DNA from: Mycolicibacterium iranicum
GTDB lineage: Bacteria; Actinomycetota; Actinomycetes; Mycobacteriales; Mycobacteriaceae
Length of the DNA: 64,000 nt
Assembly: GCF_002101705.1 (NCBI RefSeq)
Contig: NZ_LQPC01000050.1
Span: forward strand, 1 to 64,000
Reading direction: 5' to 3'
In this document: in pieces, positions 57,541 to 64,000 of the stretch
Layout of the letters: each line of letters opens with the position of its first letter
How positions within the stretch are numbered: position 1 is the stretch's first letter
Notes under the pieces: generated by a model
What the model was told of the DNA's origin: nothing
The model's input: only the letters and a program-made list of their open reading frames with translations
Databases searched by the model: none
Translations under genes and position numbers: made by a program

Positions 57541-60048
57541 GTGACCACCATGGGCGCCGAGCCGACCCAGGTCGTGCTTCGACGTGCGGACGGTGTCGAA
57601 CTGATCGGCGAGATGGTGGGATCCGGATATCGGGTCCCACCATCGCTGGCCCGCCGCGCCGATGGTCAGACCGTGCAGTTGACACCGCTTCTGTATGCGG
57701 TGCTGCACCAGATCGACGGTGAGAAGTCCGCCGCGGAGGTCGCTGCTGCGGTGTCGGCGTCGACCGGGCGAACCATCAACGAGGACAACGTCTCTCAGCT
57801 CGTCGACGAAAAGTTGCGCCCCCTCGGGTTGTTGACGCTGACCGACGGTAGCCAGCCTGTCGTTCGCAAACGGGACCCTCTGCTCGGGTTGCGATTTCGC
57901 TACGCCGTCACTGACCCCGAGCGCACCAGAGCGTTCACCGACCCGTTCCGGATTCTGTTCCGGCCGTGGGTCACGCTCCCTGCACTTGCGGCCTTCGCCG
58001 TGGTCTGTTGGTGGGTGTTCTTCGAGAAGGGTCTGGCGTCGGCCGCCCATGATGCATTCGAGCGGCCAGGACTCCTGATCCTCGTCTTCGCGGTCACGAT
58101 CGTGTCCGCTGGATTTCACGAATTCGGGCATGCTGCGGCGGCACGCTACGGCGGCGCCACTCCCGGTGTCATGGGGTTCGGCGTCTATCTGGTGTGGCCG
58201 GCGTTCTACACCGATGTCACCGACTCCTATCGCCTGGGCCGATGGGGCCGGATCCGAACCGACCTGGGCGGCTTGTACTTCAACGCTCTCGTCGCCATCG
58301 CGATCACCGGGCTGTGGTTGTGGCTCGGATACGACGCCCTACTGCTCGTCGTCGCCACGCAGATCCTGCAGATGCTGCGCCAACTCGCGCCGTTGGTGCG
58401 ATTCGACGGCTACCACGTGCTCGCCGACGTCACGGGAGTGCCAGACCTCTACTCACGCATAAAGCCGACGCTGCTGGGTGCCCTGCCGTGGCGGTGGGGG
58501 GATCCGCACGCCCGCCTGCTGAAGCCCTGGGCACGAATCGTGGTGACACTGTGGGTGATTGTGGTCGTCCCGTTGCTTCTTGCGACCGTGGCGATCGCTG
58601 TGTGGGCGCTGCCGAGGGTGCTCGGCAGCGCGTGGGCCGGGTTGCAGAAGCAGCAGGACGTACTCGCGACGGCATGGGAGGATGGCGATGTCATTCAGAT
58701 GATCGCCCGCGTGCTGGCGATGATCGCCATCGTCATCCCGGTCGCCGGAGTGCTCTACATGTTGGGCCGACTCGTGCGCCGCAGCAGCGCCGGGGTCTGG
58801 AAGTCGACTGCGGGCAAGCCCGTGATGCGCATGTTCGCCGTCGCCGCCGGCATGGCCATCGGGTGCGGTGTCGCCTATGCGTGGTGGCCGGGGGAGGCGA
58901 ATTACCGGCCGATCCAGCCGTGGGAGCGTGGAACGATTGGCGACATCGTCTATGCGTTGGACGTCGGACGTTTGTCCAATTCGGCGGGCGGGGACGCAGA
59001 TCCGCGCGCGGTGGCGTCGTCTCGCGCGCTGGTCAACGGTCAGCAGGGTGTCATGCAGGCGGTCTGGGACACCAGTTCCGCAATGCCGACGAAGCAATCC
59101 CCGCAACTTGCGCTGGTGCTCACCCCTGTGTCTGGGCCGGAGATGCGCGGCGGAAGCGGTGCAGGATCGACGGCGACCATATCGTCGCGTCGGGGTTGGG
59201 TCTTCCCGGTCGACAAGCCGCTGGCCCCTGAGCCCGGGGATGTCCAAGCGCTGGCGATCAACACCACAGATGGCACCACCGAATACGAAGCCGCGTTCGC
59301 GATGGTCTGGGTCACCGACGACTCCGATGCGATGAATGTCAACGAGGCGCAGGCCTACGCATCCTGCAATTCGTGTGCGGCCGTAGCGGTTGCGTACCAG
59401 GTCGTCTTCGTCGTCGACGGCGACGACACCGACGACAACGTGGTGGCCCCGCAGAACCTCGCCGGCGCGCTGAACTACGAATGCGTGAATTGCCTGACCT
59501 ACGCGCTGGCGCGCCAAGTGTTCGTCACCCTCGACGAGCCGCTGTCGGAAGACACCATGCGGCAGCTCGACGAGGTGTGGTCGGAGATAAAGATGTTCGA
59601 GTTGCAGATCGAGCTCGGAATACTGCGTCCCGAGGAGATCGAGACACGAATCGGCGAGTACACCGAGCAGATCCTCGCGATCGTGGCTGCCGAACAACCG
59701 GAAGCCGCTGCGTCGCATACGGAATCGTCCACTGCGCCGACGACCACGACCAGCGGCGCGCCGACGACCACAAGTTCCCCCACGTCCGCGGTACCCACGA
59801 CCTCCTCCACGTCCAGCGCGACCGCCACCAGTGCACCAGCGGAATCGACCGCGCCCACGACGTCAGCCGGCAGCACCGTCGTCGCCGAGCCGACCCCGAC
59901 CGCCACGCCGGAGCCGACAGCTACGGCGGAGACCGCGACAAGCGACCCGAGCACGTCGACGGACACCGTCGTGGACAACACCGCCGACACCGACACTGGC
60001 GCCACGTCGGACGGTACTTCCTCGGCGGGTTCCGCCGAGTCGCCGTGA
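57541..60048 (+). CDS. M50 membrane metallopeptidase with PqqD/RRE-like N-terminus
   Basis: An 835-residue membrane protein. Residues about 27-100 look like a PqqD-type peptide-recognition domain (LTPLLYAVLHQIDGEKSAAEVAAAV...LVDEKLRPLGLL). The site-2-type zinc site is HEFGH (His193, Glu194, His197) with Asp289 in RFDGYH as third ligand, within about six membrane spans (145-460). The external part (about 465-720) carries two CxxC motifs, Cys609/Cys612 and Cys648/Cys651, in similar settings. A Thr/Ser/Pro/Ala tail of over 100 residues ends it. It belongs to the putative peptide zinc metalloprotease group (YydH-like) found with modified-peptide genes. The start is a GTG at 57541, 27 bp after the likely substrate gene. 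Confidence 0.85.
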   Translation: MTTMGAEPTQVVLRRADGVELIGEMVGSGYRVPPSLARRADGQTVQLTPLLYAVLHQIDGEKSAAEVAAAVSASTGRTINEDNVSQLVDEKLRPLGLLTLTDGSQPVVRKRDPLLGLRFRYAVTDPERTRAFTDPFRILFRPWVTLPALAAFAVVCWWVFFEKGLASAAHDAFERPGLLILVFAVTIVSAGFHEFGHAAAARYGGATPGVMGFGVYLVWPAFYTDVTDSYRLGRWGRIRTDLGGLYFNALVAIAITGLWLWLGYDALLLVVATQILQMLRQLAPLVRFDGYHVLADVTGVPDLYSRIKPTLLGALPWRWGDPHARLLKPWARIVVTLWVIVVVPLLLATVAIAVWALPRVLGSAWAGLQKQQDVLATAWEDGDVIQMIARVLAMIAIVIPVAGVLYMLGRLVRRSSAGVWKSTAGKPVMRMFAVAAGMAIGCGVAYAWWPGEANYRPIQPWERGTIGDIVYALDVGRLSNSAGGDADPRAVASSRALVNGQQGVMQAVWDTSSAMPTKQSPQLALVLTPVSGPEMRGGSGAGSTATISSRRGWVFPVDKPLAPEPGDVQALAINTTDGTTEYEAAFAMVWVTDDSDAMNVNEAQAYASCNSCAAVAVAYQVVFVVDGDDTDDNVVAPQNLAGALNYECVNCLTYALARQVFVTLDEPLSEDTMRQLDEVWSEIKMFELQIELGILRPEEIETRIGEYTEQILAIVAAEQPEAAASHTESSTAPTTTTSGAPTTTSSPTSAVPTTSSTSSATATSAPAESTAPTTSAGSTVVAEPTPTATPEPTATAETATSDPSTSTDTVVDNTADTDTGATSDGTSSAGSAESP

Positions 60049-60060
60049 GGCGTGTGCGGC

Positions 60061-61167
60061 CTAGACCGAGACGACCTCGTAGTCGCCGAGGCGGCCGATC
60101 AGCACGTGCAGCTGGTCCTGCGTCGAGCCGAACGTGTTCTCGATGGCGGTGAGCCGTGCCGCGTAATGGGCGATCGGGTATTCGGCGGTCACGCCGATGC
60201 CGCCGTGCAGTTGGATGGACTCCTGGGCGATGTGGCGACCAGAACGGCCGATCTGCAGCTTCGCCCTGGCGGCCTTGGTCGGGTCGAGGTCGCCATCGGC
60301 GACCGACATCGCCGAGTAGAGCGCCATGCTACGGGCCAGCTCGAGCGAGACGTACATGTCGGCGGCGCGTTGAGTCAGCGTCTGGAATTTGCTCAGAGTG
60401 ACGCCGAATTGCTTGCGCTGCGTGAGGTATTCGGATGTCAGGCGCAGCGCCTCCTCCATGGCCCCGAGGGCTTCGGCGCACAGGCCGGACAGGATCCGCA
60501 CCACGGCGCGGGAGATCGCGCCCGATGCGTCGGTCGGCTCCCCCAGCGGTTCAGCGGACACCTTGTCGAAGTCGATCTCGGCACCGCGCTGACCGTCGAA
60601 GGTTCGATAGTTCTTGCGTTGCACCGCCTCGCCGTCGACGAGGAACAGTCCGGTACCGCCGTCGGGCAGCGCGGCGCTGACGATCAACGTGTCCGCGCAG
60701 TCGCCGGCCAGCACGGGGTTCTTCCGGCCCGAGATCGTCCACGAATCCCCTTCGCGCACAGCCTTGGTGGTGACCACGGCGACAGGTTGCCGCATTCCGG
60801 GCTCCAGGTGCGCGAACGCCAGTAGGCGCTCGCCGGCAGCCACCTCGTCCAACAGGGCCCGCTGCTCCACGCTGCCGACATCGGCGATGATCGCACCGGG
60901 GCCCAGAGCGGCATGCAGCACAGGCTCGGGTGCCAGCCGTCTTCCGACCTCGGTGAGCACCACCTGGACTTCGATCTGGCCGCCGGCGTCTTCGTCGAAG
61001 CCGAGCCCCAGGACACCGACTTCGGCGAGCTGAGTCCAGACGTCACGGCTCCAGCCGGGATCATTGTCGATGGTCTTGAGTCGGCTCTCGGGGTCGTACT
61101 TGCGCGACAGCATGTCGCGTGTGGTGTCGCGGAGCAGGGCCTGCTCTTCGCTGAGTTGAAAGTCCAT
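60061..61167 (-). CDS. Acyl-CoA dehydrogenase FadE, short subunit
   Basis: A 368-residue acyl-CoA dehydrogenase that would introduce a double bond into an acyl-CoA using FAD. It has the N-terminal helical domain (DFQLSEEQALLRDTTRDML), the central beta domain (ISGRKNPVLAGDCADTLIV) and the C-terminal helices (YLTQRKQFGVTLSKFQTLTQRAADMY; IQLHGGIGVTAEYPIAHY). The partner gene lies 8 bp upstream on the same strand. Pairs of this kind form the alpha2beta2 dehydrogenases used by mycobacteria for steroid side chains and rings. It is last in the operon. Confidence 0.9.
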   Translation of the reverse strand: MDFQLSEEQALLRDTTRDMLSRKYDPESRLKTIDNDPGWSRDVWTQLAEVGVLGLGFDEDAGGQIEVQVVLTEVGRRLAPEPVLHAALGPGAIIADVGSVEQRALLDEVAAGERLLAFAHLEPGMRQPVAVVTTKAVREGDSWTISGRKNPVLAGDCADTLIVSAALPDGGTGLFLVDGEAVQRKNYRTFDGQRGAEIDFDKVSAEPLGEPTDASGAISRAVVRILSGLCAEALGAMEEALRLTSEYLTQRKQFGVTLSKFQTLTQRAADMYVSLELARSMALYSAMSVADGDLDPTKAARAKLQIGRSGRHIAQESIQLHGGIGVTAEYPIAHYAARLTAIENTFGSTQDQLHVLIGRLGDYEVVSV

Positions 61168-61175
61168 GTCTTACC

Positions 61176-62333
61176 TCACAATCCGAGGATGGTCGACGCG
61201 ATGATGGTGCGCTGGACCTCGTTGCTGCCGCCGTAGATGGAGGTCTTGCGGTAGTTGAGGTAGCGCGGGGCGCTGTGCTGGGCCCAGCCGGCCGAGGCGA
61301 TGCCCTCGCCGTCGAACGGCAGCGCGTCGGGTCCGGCGACCTCCATCAACAGCTCGGTGGCGACCTGCTGCAGCTGGCTGCCCCGCAGTTTCAGTACGGA
61401 CGACGCGGGATTGAGCTTTCCGTCCTTGGAGCCCGACGCCACCCGCATCTGCGTCAGTTCCAGTGCGAGGATGTCGTTTTCGAGTTCGGCGAGCCGGGCC
61501 GCGAACAACGGATCGTCGATCAGGCCGCTGCTCTGTGCGCGTTCCTTGACCTCGGAGATCCGCAGTTTGGTTCGACCCACCTGGGCAATGCCGTTGCGCT
61601 CGTTGCCCAGGAGGTACTTCGCGTAACCCCAGCCCTGGTTCTCCTCGCCGACGAGCTGGTCGGCAGGCACCCGGACATCTTCGAAGAAGACCTCGTTGAC
61701 CTCGTAGCTGCCGTCGATGAGCTTGATCGGCCGCAGCGTGATGCCCGGGGTGTTCATGTCGATGAGCAGGAACGAGATTCCGGCCTGCTTCTTCGGGGCA
61801 TTCGGGTCGGTGCGCACCAGGCAGAAGATCCAATCGGCGTACTGCCCGAGGGTGGTCCATGTCTTCTGGCCGTTCACCACATAGGTGTCACCGTCCCGCA
61901 GCGCGGTTGTGCGCAGCGATGCCAGGTCCGACCCGGCCTCGGGCTCGGAGAAGCCCTGGCACCACCAGATGTCCACTGCGGCCGTCGGCGGCAGGAAACG
62001 CTGCTTGAGCTCTTGAGAGCCGAACTCGGCGATCACCGGACCGACCATGTTGGCATTGAATGTCAGCGGCTCGGGCACGCTGGCCAGCTGCATCTCGTCG
62101 AGCCAGATCTGCTGCTGGATCGGCGTCCAGTCTTTGCCGCCCCACTCGACCGGCCAGTTGGGGACCATCAGCCCGTGGTCGTTGAGGATCTTGTTTGCCG
62201 TGACGATGTCGTCGCGGTTGGCCTCGGAGCCGGTGCGGGTGCGCTCGCGGATCTCGGCCGGAATCTTGGTCCGGTAGAACTCGCGAAGCTCGTCGCGGAA
62301 CTCGGCTTCCTCGGGCGTGAGCGCCAGCTGCAT
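61176..62333 (-). CDS. Acyl-CoA dehydrogenase FadE, long subunit
   Basis: A 385-residue acyl-CoA dehydrogenase. It starts QLALTPEEAEFRDELREF and has WWCQGFSEPEAGSDLASL, the FAD-binding VNGQKTWTTLGQYADW, and IYGGSNEVQRTIIASTILGL at the C-terminus. With the neighbouring 368-residue subunit it likely forms a heterotetramer. GGAGG precedes the ATG at 62333. It lies 160 bp downstream of the SDR gene, with a possible TetR-type site in the gap, so it may have its own promoter. Confidence 0.92.
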   Translation of the reverse strand: MQLALTPEEAEFRDELREFYRTKIPAEIRERTRTGSEANRDDIVTANKILNDHGLMVPNWPVEWGGKDWTPIQQQIWLDEMQLASVPEPLTFNANMVGPVIAEFGSQELKQRFLPPTAAVDIWWCQGFSEPEAGSDLASLRTTALRDGDTYVVNGQKTWTTLGQYADWIFCLVRTDPNAPKKQAGISFLLIDMNTPGITLRPIKLIDGSYEVNEVFFEDVRVPADQLVGEENQGWGYAKYLLGNERNGIAQVGRTKLRISEVKERAQSSGLIDDPLFAARLAELENDILALELTQMRVASGSKDGKLNPASSVLKLRGSQLQQVATELLMEVAGPDALPFDGEGIASAGWAQHSAPRYLNYRKTSIYGGSNEVQRTIIASTILGL

Positions 62334-62373
62334 GTGCGGCCTCCTGGTTCGTCGGCGTACCAACGGCCAGACT

Positions 62374-62385
62374 AACCGCTTGGTT
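62374..62385. promoter_or_regulatory. Possible TetR-type operator upstream of fadE pair
   Basis: AACCGCTTGGTT has AACC/GGTT arms and is extended on one side to CGCTTGGTTGG, the half-site of palindromes often seen before mycobacterial acyl-CoA dehydrogenase genes. It is 40-50 bases upstream of the fadE ATG at 62333, where a repressor would overlap the promoter. The other half is degenerate. Confidence 0.4.
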
Positions 62386-62493
62386 GGGAGCCAAACAGGG
62401 TGCCCGGTGTTCTGTCACAATGCCGACCCGGTTGACCCCAGTCCCGACGCCGAACCGCGGCTCGACCACGGGCGGCCCGGTGCCGTAGGGATG

Positions 62494-63312
62494 CTAGCTG
62501 CGCAGCGTGAACCCGGCGTCGAGCGGCCACGAGGTGCCGGTGATGAAGGCCCCTGCGTCGGACACCAGCCACGCGACCGCCGACGCGATTTCCTCGGGTT
62601 GGACGAGCGCGATCGGTAGCGCGTTCTGCTGGGACAGCAGCCATGGATCGTTGTCGGCGGCCAGTGCCATGGTCGCCTCGTTGAGAATCATGTCCGTGGC
62701 CACACCGCTGGGGTGAATGGCGTTGACGCGTATCGAATGCGGGGCGAGCTGTTGTGCCCAACCCTGCATCAGGGCGACCAGAGCGCGTTTGGACGCGGCG
62801 TAGGCCTGAAGTCCGGCGCGATCGGTGCCGGACGCCTTGATGCCCTGGGTCGAGCTGGTCAGGACGACCGAGCCCCCGCGACCGCCGGCGATCAGCGCGG
62901 GGATGGCGGCTTCGACGGTGTTCCATGCGCCGATCAGGTTCACCTCGACGATCGACCGGAAGTCGCCGGCCCGGTCGTCGCTGTCGGTCACCCGGATCAC
63001 TCCGGCGTTCGCGATGACGATGTCGAGACGACCGAATTCGCCGAGCCCGTCGGCAACGACGGAGGCCACGGCGTCGGGGTCACGGACGTCGGCCCGCCGC
63101 GCCATTATTCGACGGCCGTGCGCCTCGACCAGCCTCACGGTTTCGTTCAGATCGTCAGGGGAGGCGCCGGGGTAGCCGGTGAAGGGGAATCCTTGGCAGA
63201 TGTCGAGCGCGATGACGTCGACGCCTTCACTGGCGAGCTTCACCGCGTGCGCACGGCCCATGCCCCTGGCCGCGCCAGTGACGAAGGCGACGCGGTCGGT
63301 GAGCGTGTCCAT
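62494..63312 (-). CDS. Mycofactocin-type short-chain dehydrogenase
   Basis: A 272-residue SDR. The cofactor motif TGAARGMGRAHA, the insert LDICQGFPFTGYPGASPDDLNETVRLVEAHGRRI and ADVRD are the marks of the mycofactocin-coupled SDR group, which keeps NAD(H) bound and passes electrons to the peptide-derived cofactor mycofactocin. The active site is Ser in TSSTQG and YAASK. The ATG at 63312 follows GGAG. It would oxidise an alcohol; the substrate is unknown. It starts two bases after the preceding SDR gene. Confidence 0.88.
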   Translation of the reverse strand: MDTLTDRVAFVTGAARGMGRAHAVKLASEGVDVIALDICQGFPFTGYPGASPDDLNETVRLVEAHGRRIMARRADVRDPDAVASVVADGLGEFGRLDIVIANAGVIRVTDSDDRAGDFRSIVEVNLIGAWNTVEAAIPALIAGGRGGSVVLTSSTQGIKASGTDRAGLQAYAASKRALVALMQGWAQQLAPHSIRVNAIHPSGVATDMILNEATMALAADNDPWLLSQQNALPIALVQPEEIASAVAWLVSDAGAFITGTSWPLDAGFTLRS

Positions 63313-63314
63313 CG

Positions 63315-64000
63315 TCAGTCTCCGGTGCTTTCGTTCTTCGCGCCCGCGGGCGGAAAGTTGACGTCTTTGGTCACCGCTTCCCACTCGTCGATCGACGCCG
63401 AGAATGCGGCCAGCTTGTCCCGCACCGCCTTGAGCACGTCACGACCGAGCAGCAGCCGCAGCGGCGGATCATCGAGTTTGGTGACCATCAGCACTGCCTC
63501 GGCCACCTTGCGCGGATCGCCGGGAAGGTGATGGGCGAACTCTTTGATCAGCGTTTTGCGAGCCCCGACGTTCTCGTCGTAATCGCCGATCGGAGAGGAT
63601 GATTCCCACATCGACCGCGCCGCCCAGTCGGTGCGGAACGCGCCGGGCTCGATCGCAGTGACCTTGATGCCGAACGGCGCGACCTCCTGCGCCAACGCCT
63701 CGGTCAGTGCCTCGAGGGCGAACTTGGTCGACGAGTAGTAGGCATTGGGCGGGTTGGCGACCAGCCCGGTCATCGACGAGATGTTCACGATGTGACCGCG
63801 GCGGCGGGCACGCATCTGCGGCAGCACCGCCTTGATGGTGTCGACGACGCCGAAGTAGTTGGTGTCGAAGAGTTTCCGGATCTGCTCGTCCTCGCCCTCT
63901 TCGACGGCGGACAGGTACCCGTTGCCCGCGTTGTTGACCAGGACGTCGACGCCGCCGAACCGTTCGTCGGCGGCACGCACGGCCGCGGTGATCTGGTCCT
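63315..64000 (-). CDS. Short-chain dehydrogenase, 5' end outside window
   Basis: The last 228 codons of an SDR; the frame is open to the window edge at 64000, so the start and the Gly-rich cofactor motif lie beyond it. Visible parts are VDVLVNNAGNGYLSAVEE, SSMTGLVANPPNAYYSSTK (catalytic Ser, Tyr and Lys) and VTAIEPGAFRTDW. This matches the classical SDRs of the oxidoreductase/short-chain dehydrogenase type. It is the most upstream visible gene of the operon that includes the mycofactocin SDR and probably the two fadE genes. Confidence 0.88.
   Translation of the reverse strand, partial: DQITAAVRAADERFGGVDVLVNNAGNGYLSAVEEGEDEQIRKLFDTNYFGVVDTIKAVLPQMRARRRGHIVNISSMTGLVANPPNAYYSSTKFALEALTEALAQEVAPFGIKVTAIEPGAFRTDWAARSMWESSSPIGDYDENVGARKTLIKEFAHHLPGDPRKVAEAVLMVTKLDDPPLRLLLGRDVLKAVRDKLAAFSASIDEWEAVTKDVNFPPAGAKNESTGD

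Noticed and set aside
1..64000. tRNA, rRNA, CRISPR arrays, insertion sequences
   Set aside because: I looked for T-loop-like GGTTCGA contexts, regular spaced repeats and transposase motifs. The only GGTTCGA hit of note is part of the SOS box region, and no array or transposase is present.

Overview
The window is high-GC actinobacterial DNA, and everything in it points to a mycobacterium, most likely a rapid grower. The markers are LprB/LprC-type DUF3558 lipoproteins, F420-type enzymes, a 13E12 (DUF222/HNH) gene under a perfect mycobacterial LexA box, a mycofactocin-type short-chain dehydrogenase, paired FadE acyl-CoA dehydrogenases, and leaderless GTG/ATG starts. No rRNA, tRNA, CRISPR array, insertion sequence or integrase was seen. 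From memory, gene order follows the M. tuberculosis Rv1258c-Rv1287 stretch in blocks (tap/udgB; Ddn/HIT/pH-sensing cyclase; Rv1272c-Rv1278; oppBCDA; cysDN; Rv1287), interrupted by material not found there in H37Rv. The pknH/embR block and the carbonic anhydrase canA that I remember from that stretch are not here.

1-15.8 kb: three phased direct repeats precede a small hypothetical gene. Then come the Tap efflux pump, a PknH-sensor-like lipoprotein, family-5 uracil-DNA glycosylase UdgB, a luciferase-like monooxygenase, a Ddn-type F420 reductase, a HIT hydrolase, a glyoxalase divergent from an AraC regulator, and a family-6-type DNA glycosylase divergent from a pH-sensing adenylate cyclase across a symmetrical 24-bp promoter gap. 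The SOS-controlled 13E12 gene follows. Next is a copper module: copZ, a 53-residue membrane peptide and copA, divergent from a DUF305 lipoprotein across a CsoR-type operator. D-tyrosyl-tRNA deacylase, an AIM24 protein and small conserved genes close the region.

15.8-34.8 kb: a molybdopterin oxidoreductase, a heterodimeric ABC exporter, LprB/LprC, a SixA phosphatase, an Mre11/Rad50-like (YhaO/YhaN-type) pair, an alpha/beta hydrolase, and the oppB-oppC-oppD-oppA peptide importer with stop/start overlaps.

34.2-46.2 kb: an anchored Pro/Gly/His-rich protein, an OmpR-type two-component system whose sensor carries a Met/Pro repeat outside the membrane, and a translationally coupled envelope-glycosylation cassette (GT39, GT2-GtrA fusion, GT39 paralogue). 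After a hairpin come cysD, cysNC and cysQ, a complete sulfate-activation and PAP-recycling set.

46.2-56.2 kb: isochorismatase-type hydrolase, Rrf2 regulator (Rv1287-like), glyoxalase, nitronate monooxygenase, Tat-lipoprotein amine oxidase, a LiaFSR-like histidine kinase / NarL regulator / DUF4097 operon, a TDT transporter, an F420-type oxidoreductase and a DUF899 protein. Long perfect inverted repeats act as likely terminators.

56.2-64 kb: the most unusual locus. An acidic, internally duplicated 251-residue protein with a leader-like N-terminus is followed by an 835-residue membrane M50 metallopeptidase carrying an N-terminal PqqD/RRE-like domain and two extracytoplasmic CxxC motifs. This looks like an uncharacterised peptide or protein maturation system. 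The window ends in a lipid/steroid-type catabolic operon: two SDRs, the first cut by the window edge, and two acyl-CoA dehydrogenase subunits.
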